Positions 1 to 11,028 of a DNA stretch of 64,000 nucleotides are shown here, piece after piece. The notes beneath the pieces are model-generated. The model searched no databases and was not told where the DNA came from. It worked only from the letters and a program-made list of their open reading frames with translations. The position numbers were made by a program, and so were the translations under genes. Source of the stretch: Dallia pectoralis (lineage: Eukaryota > Chordata > Actinopteri > Esociformes > Umbridae); assembly GCA_029465975.1 (NCBI GenBank), contig CM055761.1, positions 3,189,027 to 3,253,026 of the forward strand. The letters run 5' to 3'. The number at the start of each line of letters is the position of its first letter. Positions within the stretch are counted from its first letter, which is position 1.

Positions 1-239
1 AATATTATATTATTTAATTTTACTATATATATGTCATTTTAATAATTCTGAATGATTCCTCTTTGCATTTTCTCTTTACATTTTCAAATTGTCATTTTGA
101 AATATAGATGATGGAAATTTACAAATAAAAAGTCTTAACAATCGACTTGTTGAAAACATTGAAATTTGACACTACCAATCAGATATCAGGTTATATATAT
201 TGAAATAAAATGTTTTCACAAATCATTTCACAAACTCTT
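1..239. other. AT-rich flank, no gene seen
   Basis: This is AT-rich sequence with no open frame of note and no recognisable repeat. I see nothing to annotate in it. Confidence 0.5.
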
Positions 240-505
240 GAGTCTTGATATGAGTCCTTATATGAGTCCTTATATGAGTCTTTATATGAGTCTTTATATG
301 AGTCTATATATGAGTCCTTATAGGAGTCTTTATATGAGTCTATGAGTCGTTATAGGAGTCCTTATATGAGTCTGAGTCTTTATATGAGTCTATATATGAG
401 TCCTTATAGGAGTCTTTATATGAGTCTATGAGTCGTTATAGTAGTCCTTATAAGAGTCTGAGTCTTTATATGAGTCTTTATATGAGTCTTTATATGAGTC
501 GTTAT
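240..505 (+). repeat. 12-bp-type minisatellite (TATATGAGTCTT)
   Basis: Imperfect tandem array of units like TATATGAGTCTT and TATATGAGTCCT, with occasional shortened units (TATGAGTCG) and TATAGGAGTC variants. There are about 20 units. The variants are interspersed, which suggests slippage and local duplication rather than one recent expansion. Confidence 0.9.
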
Positions 506-841
506 TTATATAAACCAAAATTGAACACGTCATAATTTTCTGTTACAATTTGAGACCAACGGGGATTTGACCCATTGGCAATTAAGGTTGTTTCGGTTAG
601 CTAATCATTTTTCATGGTTTCACTAGTGCCACACATGCCACCCCTCTGGCTCCGCCTAGTTAATTAACCTGTTGAAAATGTGTGGGCAGCTTATAATTGT
701 CCAACGGCAAATACTCACGTGTACTAACAAAACACACACACACCCGCTTTCAACTCCTGGGAGAGTGTGTGTTGACGTGCAAAGCAGCATGGGTTCTACT
801 CCGCACAGAAATTAATTCATCAATCATACCATGTCAGTCAC
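506..841. other. unannotated unique sequence
   Basis: Mixed-composition sequence between the first minisatellite and the TG-rich block. No coding exon, RNA gene or mobile element is recognised. The open frames that enter it arise from the neighbouring TG repeat. Confidence 0.4.
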
Positions 842-965
842 AGTATCTGTCTGTGTGTGTTTTTCTATGTACTGTATATATCTGTGTGTGTGTGTGTGTG
901 TGTGTCTATTGGTGTGTGTTTGTGTGTATCTGTGTTCAGTATATGTCTGTGCTTGTCTGTGTATC

Positions 966-1023
<58 letters not shown>

Positions 1024-1345
1024 TGTGTGTGTGTCTTTGTACTGTATCTGTCTGTGTTTGTCTTTTTATCTGTCGATCTGTGTGTTTGATTGTGTGTATC
1101 TGTCGGTCTATGTGTGTGTGTGTGTGTTTGTGTGTATCTGTTGGTCTGTGTGTATGTGTGTGTGTGTGTGTGTGTGTCTTTGTACTGTATCTGTCTGTGT
1201 TTGTCTTTTTATCTGTCAGTTTGTGTGTGTTTGTGTGTATCTGTCTATGTTTGTCTGTGTAATTGTTTGTGTGTGTTTGTGTGTGTCTGTCGGTCTGTGT
1301 GTGTGTGTGTGTTTGTGTGTGTACAGTCTTTGTACAGTACCTGTC
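842..1345. repeat. TG-rich compound microsatellite
   Basis: About 500 bp of (TG)n interrupted by TCTG, TTTG and TATC words, including a longer pure stretch near 970-1022. Open frames on both strands here encode only Cys/Val or His/Thr runs and are repeat artefacts. Confidence 0.95.
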
Positions 1346-1427
1346 TATGTTTGTCTGTGTGTGGAACTGATCCAACTTTGCAGCTCAGGTGCATGCAGAG
1401 GGCAGCATACCTAACAAAGGTGTCAAA

Positions 1428-1504
1428 CCAATCCATGGTAACAAGGAACCAATCAGCAGGCTCGATTCCCAGGAATGTATTCGCTGTCTACTCACCATAT
1501 AAAC
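1428..1504 (+). promoter_or_regulatory. possible orphan core promoter (two CCAAT boxes plus TATA-like box)
   Basis: Two forward CCAAT boxes (1428-1432 and 1449-1453, the second as CCAATCAG, a good NF-Y match) lie 21 bp apart. A TATA-like CATATAAAC follows at 1496-1504. The spacing suits a core promoter with a start site near 1525-1535, but I cannot identify a convincing first exon downstream. Transposon-borne promoters or chance are alternatives. Confidence 0.25.
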
Positions 1505-1509
1505 ACTGA

Positions 1510-4310
1510 ATACTGTTTTTGTTTTTTTTGCAAAGCAGGAAATCTGTGTTTTATTCTTGCTGGCTGCTCTTTTTCTTTGTGGTAATATGCTGACAGTTTA
1601 CAAAGCCCTCACTGCCCTTTTCGGGACTTTCGTTGTCTACCTGCGTGCTCTGTTCGTAGTTTCAGTTTGTCTCGGGTTAACTTTCGTCTTCATGCCCGAC
1701 CTGGCATCGGTTCATCCTTAACCCAACAACCGTGGCGCTCTCAGAACCATCCACCTCAGCTCATCACCCTGATTACTGTATACGGTTCTGTTGTTATGAC
1801 GCGGGTCGTGACCTTAACTGGCGTGCCCAAAACAAAACCACCACCAGCGCCAAGGAACACCAGTTACCGTTACAAATCCTGTCAAATTTACAGTGTGAGT
1901 AAATGCAAGGAGTCCTCACACTGTTATTACGTTAACAGTTCCCGCGTGGCTGACGATTTCGACGGACCGGTCGGCCCGACAAAACACCAGAACGCAATAC
2001 GACATTTGCTCTGAACTCTTGACGCAATCGTTCGCGGTAAAACGAAAGAACGGCGACGAGTGAATCCCGGGGAAACGTTTTGATAGCTTCAGATCCTGTC
2101 TGTGTCTGATGAAACGTTCGGAATAAGGCGGAGGCAGAGATAAGACAAATAATTTAAAGATAATAATTTAAAAAGCGCGACCACTGGAAGTGCAAATGGA
2201 AAACGTGGCCACTCGCCTTCAGCTGGTGCTCCCTGAGAACATCAAACGCAGACAACTGGAAAAACAACTAATTGTGCGACTTTCTTTCTAAATAAACGAC
2301 GAAGGCCTTGTGTACTCAAGATTCAAGGGCCGCCAACAACACTGACATTATCAAGATTACAGGAGAACCGAGAAGGAAAGCATTCTAAGTGGCCGTAGCC
2401 TAAACTCTGGATCACAATTATAGCGATTTAAGGACGACGATGAGGATGATGATGAGAAGAAGAGGAGGATGGTGTTGTTGTTTTTTGTCAATTTTTTTGG
2501 AGTAGCCGATATGCATCACAGGAACTTCTTTAGGTATACAGCCCAATGGAAGCCATTGAAATATTCCCATACAGTTATCATTTCTCCCAAACAACCGCTT
2601 CTGTTTGTTTTACTGTAAACGTATGGAGACCGCCCACGGGGCTGCTGCCGTGGCAACGGCACAATGTTACAGCAGGTTGCAATGTCATGCGACGCTTTCG
2701 GTTTGCGGCGGGGAGGGAATGGAAATGTTACTAGTAACCCAGAAACGATATACATACGTGTGTCGCTACGGAAACACGGAGAATTGGAGAGAGAGAGACA
2801 GAACCGAGATGGGGGAACACAAGAGGCGGAAGAAGTGGAGAGTCTTGCCTACAGTACAGGCACAACGAACCAAACTCTGGGACGTTGTACAAACACACCT
2901 GGAACACGCCCAGCGCACAGAACAGGCCGACATACCGCTTAGAAAACAACCGGGAGAAAAGAGGTGTTTGCAGGTGGCTTGTAGTCCCTGCCTGGGTCAA
3001 GACTCCCCCACAATAACAGAACAGCGAAAACACGAGTACACACTGTTAGACCGTTTGATGTTTTCTAATCTCCCATTCAATAGAGAGGGTCTGAAAGGCT
3101 CGGTGGAGATGTTGAGGAACACGCCGCGCAGCGGTAAACCTCCCAGATAACAATGAGCTTTTAATACGCCACCAGGAATTCAAAGAACTTCGCGAGAGTC
3201 ACACAGAGACAATACTTCTCCCGGGAAAAGAAAGAGTGACGATCAATTCGAACATGCTAAATCTCTGCCTTTGTGCCCCCGAGCTTTGATCCCGAACTTC
3301 CAGTGTGTCTCTCTGGTTGAGTCTGTTTGCTCAGTTTTCAGACATATTAAGACTCCGCATTATGCGCCGACTTCAGAACCAGCTTGCGGTATTTGCCCAA
3401 AGATTAGTTTACTTAAAAGCCAAAAAAAGGCCCTGAAATCAGAGCAGAAAACGCCGAGATGAGAAGTAATCTTTTCTGCACGGCACAAACGCGTCGCTCT
3501 CTCTCTCTCTCCCTGTGTTTGTTTGGGTTCGTGCGCGCGTGTGTGTGTGTGTGTGTGTGCGTGCGTGCGTGTGCATCTGTGCAAAGTGTGTCTGAATAGC
3601 AAAGAGGGTGAAAGCAAATGATAGTACTCGCCTAAACACATGCCGCGTGGTGCTCAGTTAGGGAAGAACGAACGCAAAAGACAGCGCCGGTGCTTAAGCC
3701 TCACGGAGTGGCGAGAGAACGGCCGTTTTAAAACCTTCTTAACGCTCCTTTTCTCCGCTGTGTGTAGCGGCGTTTCCTGTTTAATGAGGCATGGACGTGA
3801 TTAGTTCACGTTTAAAAAACATAGCAAGCCGTCAGGCTGTGCTATGTCAGGTTTGCGCCGATTCAATTTCATTTCGCCCCTTTTCTACATTTCTCAAACT
3901 CAGAGTCGGGTCCCGAAGATGTGATTGATTTGCATCAGTCTGTCCTTACCGGTTATTTTCGCACATTTCAGACAGGTGATGGGCGTTAGTGCACTCAGGT
4001 GTGTGTGTTTGTGTTAATGATGCATGCCGTTTTAGCTCAGGGCAAAAAAAGGGGTGGTTTTGTGTGTTTAAGTGTGTGGGTGTGTTGGGGGTCTGGGTGA
4101 GGTTGGGGGGAGTTAGCTGCGTCTGGGAAGACACATACCAAAGCCATGAGCAATAGTCCCTAACTATGCTTTAAGCATTTGTATATTTACAGCTAAAGAG
4201 AGTTCAGCGTCAATCTAAACCCAGCAGCACAACACCACAACATGGTATTAATAATTTGTTTCATATCTTAGACATTTTGGCCCATGCTCTATCTTTTCAT
4301 TGAAGAACAG
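1510..4310. other. unassigned region with several open frames, no recognised gene
   Basis: Mixed sequence including a GC-richer part around 2.4-3.8 kb, a short TG/CG tract near 3536-3570 and a CT tract near 3498-3512. Several 60-180 codon frames occur on both strands (for example 1667-2014 and 2605-3150 on +). None shows a recognisable domain, and they overlap on opposite strands, so I do not call genes. An unrecognised non-coding exon or CpG-type promoter around 3.5-3.8 kb is possible. Confidence 0.3.
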
Positions 4311-4314
4311 CTAC

Positions 4315-4640
4315 ATTTCACATGAGCCATTCATCAGCCCTCATTTTGCGTACGGACACTTCATTCGTTAATTGCCCTCACCTGTTTCCCCAATCACTGT
4401 CCTTATTTAAGTTCCTCCTTTCCCAGTGTCTCTTGTCTGTCTTTAGCCTAAGCCAATGTCCTGTCTTGTTTAGTGTTCTTTTTGTTTCAGTTGATATTTT
4501 GTTCTTTGTCGCCCTGCACTTGTGTCCGACCTCCCATTTCGTGAGGGGTGCCCGCTGTCTAGGACACAACGGCATGCCGGCTCCGTCGCAGGAGCCTTAA
4601 GGAGGCAGACCCGGAACGATGGAGAAGGGTGCTCGGGCCC
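4315..4640 (+). mobile_element. possible fish LTR-retrotransposon fragment (LTR plus start of internal region)
   Basis: The order of words resembles fish Ty3/Gypsy-type LTRs: a CACCTGTTTCCCCAATCAC stretch, then TATTTAAG as a TATA-like word, pyrimidine-rich text with TCTTGTCTGT, and an end resembling CACTTGTGTCC followed by TTTCGTGA. GC-rich sequence follows that could be the start of an internal region. I see no second LTR, target-site duplication or gag/pol frame in the window, so this would be a solo or broken copy. The assignment rests on remembered LTR style, not an alignment. Confidence 0.3.
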
Positions 4641-6830
4641 AGCAGCAGTCGTAGGAGACGTTAAGAAGAACTGACTCGCTACTTGAAAATAGCTGAAAAC
4701 TAATAAATATGATGCAGTAGCTAGCTAGCTAGCATCGTGTGTGCAGCACTAAGTTTATCGTTGGCTGGCAGCATTTCTCTCATTTGATAGGAACTATGAT
4801 TGACTAACCTAGCAAGCTGTTGTGGACACATCATGCAAAAATCATGGCACATCGTTTGTCTTCGGAAATATTGATTTCCTCGTTGCTAAACGGTGTGGCT
4901 GAGACGCCTCAACATTATCGTTAAAAACATATTTTACTTCAGACTGGTCGGAGGTACAAATGGTGTTTGGCAGACACTGTCAACTAGGTAAAGGCATATC
5001 TTTGTCATTGTTATGACAGCACATTGTGGCCATATTATGCTCCAGCAATACCATCTGGGAGATGGGAGTCAAATCACCACAGGTGGAGTCGATGTGCTAT
5101 CTGACGCGAGACTATGTCTGGATAGGCTGATGAGGTCAAGTGCTGACTGGATGCTCGTGTCTGCTTTATGTTTTTACATGTGCTTTGATAGCGTAGGTAT
5201 AACGAAGAACATGGCCTATTTTTATTTTGTCAGGATACGACATCAACGCAATTCAATCAAAGTAAGCTGTCACCGGGCAAACGCAAATGAGAAAACTGGA
5301 GTGTTTAAAAGGGACATGACACATAGAATGTCTTTTCTTCCCATGGGAACATATGTAACAGATTTATTCTATTTTCAGACTGGACACACATCACACGGGG
5401 GTCTTATCTCATGTCAAACAGGAAGCTCTTGTGGACGAGGGGGCCTACAGGACAGCGTGCTGAAGAAGAACAACGAAAATACGCACAGTACAATAACGCT
5501 GGTGACTTGAAAAACAACGTTTGCAAAATGACAGAAATGTAAATGCAGGTGAGCCAGTAATTAAAGCACAAGTGGAGAAGACGTTTTTGTCACTGTGGAA
5601 TTTATGATATGTTATTGCATACCGTTGTTCTCCAGCAGATTATGAGAACACTTTTAAGATTCCCAAACAGATGATTATCTGACAGTAATGACATGGAGAT
5701 AAATGCATTACGGGGTGTCCTACAGCCTTTACCTGACAGTTATTTTCCACATTTTATTCTCTAACAACATGGCTTTAATCAGATTATTTAGCATTTCATG
5801 TGCGAGTTGTTTTAAAATAATTACAATTGTCACCACACAATATAATAATTGATAGCATACGTATTCACTCCTTTTGCTATTACACACCTGGAAGAGCTGT
5901 AACCCTAACCCACTGTAAACCCATTATTCAGACGTGTAAAGAACAAAACCCAACGATTACTGTACAGGACTGCTGGTCTTCAGGTATAAAAATATATAAA
6001 ATATATAATACTTGATGTACTAGAATGTGAGCAGTGACAGTGCAAGTAAAATATATATTAGTTTATCAACTAATACAACGTGAAGACGATAAATACATTA
6101 TTAAACGTTTATCTTCTAGATAAATCAATATAGTAGTTGTCTTTCATATATAGATAAACTGGCTTAAGACATTTCAGAGCGTGACGTGTCTCATCTGAGA
6201 TTGTTTTCAGAGGATTCATACAGGAGTTTGTTTCTCAACTCAAATTACGAGTCAGCGCCAGGTTCAAAGGTCGCCATCCCAACCTCTCCTCCGAGCTGAT
6301 TACCACGACAACGTGGCTCCAGCAGCAAATCACAGGTGACCTGATCCATGACCTCAGTGTAATCCTGAGCCACCTTGTTTCCGTGACCTCCAGGTCACCC
6401 CGGGAGCCACGTCTGTCTGGCATCTCGCCCCGAAAACACGCCTGGTCCGCATCATCTCCGGGCAGATCACTCACGCTCGGTCTCTGATGGAGCCGCTCCG
6501 ACCGCAAGACGGGACACCTGACCGATCTGTTCTCTGACGTATTTGTTCGGGAATTATTTTGAGCAGCTGCACTTAAAGCACATCACTATTCACCTCAAGC
6601 ACAGTGTGACAGGTGACGAGGACTGCTATATGTCGGATTGTGTTTGAGTTTTCGAGGCAGGTGAAAAGTTCATTATCTATACCTCATAACACACATTATC
6701 CCATGTTACTGTTGCTGCAGGTATTTCCGAGCACAGAAATGTAAATATTAAAGTATTTAAGGTTTTAAAATAATTCGACAATTCTCGTCTAATAAATGAG
6801 AGACGTCAGTTTTGCCCAACAAGAATGATA
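4641..6830. other. unannotated region
   Basis: Mostly AT-rich sequence with a short GCTAGCTA run near 4720-4733. A + frame of 165 codons (5013-5510) has no recognisable domain. At 6210-6486 there is a GC-richer block open in more than one frame after a TTTTCAG acceptor-like word. Because three frames are open near its start, I do not call an exon. Confidence 0.3.
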
Positions 6831-6912
6831 TGTCGCTCTGCGTCTGTCGCTCTGCGTCTGTCACTCTGCGTCTGTCGCTCTGCGTCAGTCGCTCTGCGTC
6901 TGTCGCTCTGTA
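6831..6912 (+). repeat. 14-bp tandem repeat (TCGCTCTGCGTCTG)
   Basis: Roughly six near-perfect head-to-tail copies of a 14-bp unit, with single-base variants (CACTCTG, TCAGTCG). It generates a short Ser/Leu/Arg/Cys-repetitive frame that is not a gene. Confidence 0.9.
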
Positions 6913-7814
6913 CTTCCTCTAAACGAATGTCCGTCTGCATCCAGGGCCAGAACTACGTTCTCCCATATATCACCCCTGCTGTCTTCAGAGAGGAGCCTGT
7001 CCTGTAATCTGTGTCAGACAGAAATAGAACATCACCACACCTCGCTCCTCATCACAAAGCAACGCCCCCATCCCAACAACCCCACCCATCGCTACACCAG
7101 GAGAACACAGAAAACCAAACATCCTTCCATCCGGCTCTGGAGCGGCTCCCGCTCCTCTTGATGCCGCTGTAGGTTTCCTTCTGAGCCCGCTCACAGAACC
7201 CGACGGGTCAGAGGTCACCGGGGCACCGGGGTGTCACCGGCGGATTGTTTTTTTTGTAGGGGGTGGAGCCTGTGGTGGAGATGAAACCTCAGAGAGGTCC
7301 CGCTTAGGAATATAGATCCATTTCTGTGCGTCGGAGCCGAGTCGGCCTGAGGCGACCAGGACGGGGCGAGTCCTGATGACCTCATGTATGAAGGACACAA
7401 ACCTCAGCTGTTTCCTGTTTCTGGCTGACTGTTTACACAGCCTGGTCCGATCCAACTGTGTGTTTCGGGGGAGACAGGGGCACTTGCAGTCTTTGGGGAC
7501 AATGTTTGATAGGAACCATCGCCACGTTGATGAGTTAGTTGGTGCTATTGTCTGAACACACTTGGTTGTGAGCGCGAACCTCTTTGAGTTTCCTTTTCTT
7601 CTTCGTTGAGGATGTTGATCTCTTCTGTATAAACACGATAAAGGATTAATTAGTCCAGTGTGAGGGCTTTCCTTCGGTAAATGGACTTTGTTGTCGCAGC
7701 TTTGCCCCCACCATCTCTCTGACCACACCCCCTCCCCCCACCTTCCTCCTCCTCTCGCTTTCTTTCACAAGCAGCCGAGACCTCCTGCTGTTTTTCTCAT
7801 GCAAGACATGCAAG
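6913..7814. other. unassigned GC-moderate sequence
   Basis: There are minus-strand open frames (for example 7234-7728) and a possible + acceptor (T-run then GTAG) near 7248-7260. None gives a recognisable protein. The block from 7690 is C/T-rich and leads into the CA microsatellite. No gene is called. Confidence 0.3.
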
Positions 7815-7872
7815 AGACACACACACACAAACACAGACACACACAAACACAGACACACACAAACACAGACAG

Positions 7873-7903
<31 letters not shown>

Positions 7904-8021
7904 CACACACACAGACACACAAAAACACAGACACACAGACACAAACACAGACACACACACACAGACACAGACACAAACACAGACACACACACACACACAC
8001 ACAGACACACACACACACACA
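7815..8021. repeat. CA microsatellite (compound)
   Basis: (CA)n interrupted by ACAGACAC and ACAAACAC words over about 200 bp. The long frames on either strand are low-complexity artefacts. Confidence 0.95.
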
Positions 8022-8153
8022 TTCCTCAACTCTCCAGGAATACAGAGGACAGTTGGAATGCAGTAGGTGTGTGTGTCTTCAGTGCGTGCGACCAGCCTTC
8101 TCACCCCCATGCTTCTGATTATGTTACTCTTATCTGACAATCAGGCTGATAGA

Positions 8154-8225
8154 CAACACACACACACTCACACACAAACACACACACACACTCACACACA
8201 CAAACACACAGACACACACACACAC

Positions 8226-8257
<32 letters not shown>

Positions 8258-8356
8258 TCACACAGACACACACACACTCACACAGACACACACACACACT
8301 CACACACACACACTCACTCACACAGACACACACACACTCACACAGACACTCACACA

Positions 8357-8397
<41 letters not shown>

Positions 8398-8551
8398 AGA
8401 CACACACACACACATACACACTCACACAGACACACACAGACACACACACATACACACACACTCACACAGACACACACACATACACACTCACACAGACACA
8501 CACAGACACACACACAGACACACACACACACAGACACACAGACCCACACAC
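8154..8551. repeat. CA microsatellite with CTCA/CAGA interruptions
   Basis: About 400 bp of CA dinucleotides with regularly spaced ACTCACACAGACAC words, so part of the tract has a higher-order period. It lies 110 bp from an inverted-sense TG tract at 8664-8794. Confidence 0.95.
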
Positions 8552-8661
8552 CCCATTTGCTATGTACACGCTAAAGCAACGGATTCATTTGGCAGGTGTT
8601 TTTAGATCTCCTAATCTAGATGTGATAACCATTCTGTTAAGAAGCACCCCTCCCCCACATC

Positions 8662-8663
<2 letters not shown>

Positions 8664-8743
<80 letters not shown>

Positions 8744-8761
8744 GTCTGTGTGTTTGTGTGT

Positions 8762-8794
<33 letters not shown>
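8664..8794. repeat. TG microsatellite
   Basis: (TG)n with TTTG and TCTG interruptions. It is opposite in sense to the CA tract ending at 8551, so the two are complementary on one strand and could pair across a ~110-nt spacer. Confidence 0.95.
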
Positions 8795-8935
8795 GTTCTC
8801 ATGACCTACAATGTCTTGTTTCTTCGCCTGTCGTGTGACTTATTTTTCTCTGTCTGTCCTTCTCTCCTCTCGAAGTTCAGAACAAGACCGCACATTTCGT
8901 CGCAGGTGTTCTCGTCTCTCGTCGACCTCCTTGCT

Positions 8936-9251
8936 CCAGCGACAGGTATGACTACATCGAACACAACACGGACCCAGGCATCCAGGTCGCCCTCGCTCAT
9001 CCTCTGCCATATTTCAACTACGGCACCCAGCGGCTGAGTGAACAGGGTGGACGAGGGGTGGAGGTTTGGGTGGAGGTGTGTGTTGTTTGGGGGGGAGGGT
9101 GGACGTTCTGGAGTTGACGAGTGGTGACACTCCCTTAACACATGTGTGAAATGTCTCTGTCTGCATTCCAGACGGCCTGCGTCACAGTGAGGTGGGAGGA
9201 CAGCAAAACATGGTGTATAACCAGTGGTGTGTGTCGCTCTTCCAGTGTGAA
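8936..9251 (+). CDS. two candidate coding exons of an unrecognised gene (hypothetical 3' end)
   Basis: Exon A starts after a pyrimidine-rich tract ending CTTGCTCCAG (AG at 8938-8939), so near 8940. One frame reads RYDYIEHNTDPGIQVAL and on to GTQRLSEQ, with strongly C/G-biased third positions. A possible donor CAGG|GTGGA near 9047 leaves phase 1. Exon B starts near 9171 after GTCTGCATTCCAG and, in the matching phase, reads DGLRHSEVGGQQNMVYNQW, then CVSLFQCE and a TAA at 9249-9251. Phase agreement, two good acceptors and codon bias support a real 3' end. Against it, I do not recognise the protein, the donor is weak, another frame is also open in exon A, and there is no nearby AATAAA. It could be a decayed gene. 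Confidence 0.3.
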
Positions 9252-9256
9252 TAACA

Positions 9257-9297
9257 CTCACACACACACATACACACAGACACACACACACACATAC
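9257..9297. repeat. short CA microsatellite
   Basis: (CA)n with TACACA and CAGACA interruptions, directly after the candidate stop codon at 9249-9251. Confidence 0.9.
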
Positions 9298-9383
9298 GCT
9301 GTCAACCTTTGGATGAACAACAACAGGATTTAAGGCTCAGCAGAGACAGAGGGCTAACAATAAGTCAGAGAAGACACCTGCAA

Positions 9384-9458
<75 letters not shown>

Positions 9459-9661
9459 ACACACAAACACACAGACACACACATACACGCACAGACATAC
9501 ACACAGACACACACACACACACAGACACACACACACACACATACACACACACATACACACACATAGACACACACATACACACACACACAGACACACAGAC
9601 ACACAAACACACACATACACACACACACACACACAGACACACACACACAGACACACACAAA
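9384..9661. repeat. CA microsatellite (pure then compound)
   Basis: A pure (CA)n run near 9390-9452 is followed by about 200 bp of CA with CAGACA, CATACA and CAAACA interruptions. The minus-strand Cys/Val frames are artefacts. Confidence 0.95.
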
Positions 9662-9892
9662 CGTCGCTCGCGAGTGCACATGCAGACACGTGAACACATG
9701 CAACCGCAATGTCGAAAAAAACACACTGTCAGTTGTTTTGAACTAGGCAATTGTGTTTAAATCCTCGTGCTAACCTGCGGTGAGGAATATGTGAGAATAG
9801 TTCAGTGGGGTCTAATGCCAGCACCCACAGTGGATAGATATGTAGAGTTATGGATAACCTAGAGCTTGTGGTTTAGCATATTCTGTGCGCCG

Positions 9893-10350
9893 GTACACTG
9901 TAAGTAAGTACACTGTAAGTAAGTACACTGTAAGTAAGTACACTGTATGTTAGTACACTGTAAGTACTGTTAGCTAGTACACTGTAAGCAAGTACACTGT
10001 ATGTTAGTACACTGTATGTTAGTACACTGTAAGTAAGTACACTGTATGTTAGTACACTGTAAGTACTGTTAGCTAGTACACTGTAAGCAAGTACACTGTA
10101 AGTAAGTACACTTTAAGTAAGTACACTGTTAGCTAGTATACTGTAAGCAAGTACATTGTAAGTAAGTACACTGTATGTTATTACACTGTTAGCTAGTACA
10201 CTGTAAGTAAGTACACTGTTAGCTAGTATACTGTAAGTAAGTACACTGTTAGCTAGTATACTGTACACTGTAAGTTAGTACACTGTATGTTAGTACACTG
10301 TAAGTAAGTACACTGTAAGTTACTACACTGTAAGTAAGTACACTGTAAGA
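9893..10350 (+). repeat. 15-bp minisatellite (GTACACTGTAAGTAA)
   Basis: About 30 units of GTACACTGTAAGTAA with recurrent variants GTACACTGTATGTTA and GTACACTGTTAGCTA. The variants recur in blocks, for example TAAGTACTGTTAGCTA twice, which indicates duplication of multi-unit segments. It has no coding potential. Confidence 0.95.
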
Positions 10351-10438
10351 TAGAATCGGTCGAGCGGAGGTTTGTGGATCAACCCATTAACCCTCACACC
10401 AGTTAGTCAAGTAACATTCCTGCAGCTCTAGATGAACT

Positions 10439-10560
10439 AACACACATGCACACGCCCACACACACACACATACACACACACACACACACACACATACACA
10501 CATACACACACACACACACATGCACACGCCCACACACACACACATACACACACACACAGA
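10439..10560. repeat. CA microsatellite with CATGCACACGCC motif repeated
   Basis: (CA)n with CATACA interruptions. The word CATGCACACGCCCACACA occurs twice about 75 bp apart, so part of the tract is a local duplication. Confidence 0.9.
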
Positions 10561-11028
10561 GAAACAGTCCGAGGTTATCATGGATGTTTACATAAAAAGA
10601 CTTGAGTGCTGATCTGATACGGCGTATCTGATCACAGGGGCCCAGCTCATTAAATGAAGTGTGAAAAATTCTCACGCATCTGTGTTTCTGTCACTGTGTT
10701 GGTGTGTGTTTGCATAAGTGCAGGAGAGAATGTTTTTTCATTACTAGATTGTGTTTACGCAATCTAAATGAGATAGAGGACATAGAAATGCAAGTCACGC
10801 AACCCAGTGCCCTATCCAATCTTATTTCGTTATTTTGTGTTCTCTTCACAAGAACACACACTCTTTATCTGCGGAATGTTTACATTCTAGCTTCAGTTAC
10901 AGGCTGTTTTTATGCAGGGTGTTTGTTCATGACAAACAGACCTGCACAACACAGTTTCAGATTATCATTAATTACATAGAATGTGATAGCTATGTGCAGT
11001 AGGATGCTGGCAAACAGCAGAAAACCTC
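10561..11028. other. unannotated unique sequence
   Basis: Between two repeat arrays. A + frame at 10704-10979 (91 codons) has no recognisable domain and ordinary AT-rich composition. No feature is supported. Confidence 0.4.

Noticed and set aside
824..1414. Frames of 130-185 codons rich in Cys/Val or His/Thr
   Set aside because: Pure TG/CA microsatellite translation. The same applies at 7646-8804, 9337-9750 and 29164-29652.
2605..3150. 181-codon + frame
   Set aside because: No recognisable domain, overlapping open frames on the other strand, and no promoter or poly(A) evidence.
5013..5510. 165-codon + frame
   Set aside because: No domain or codon bias, and it lies in ordinary AT-rich sequence.
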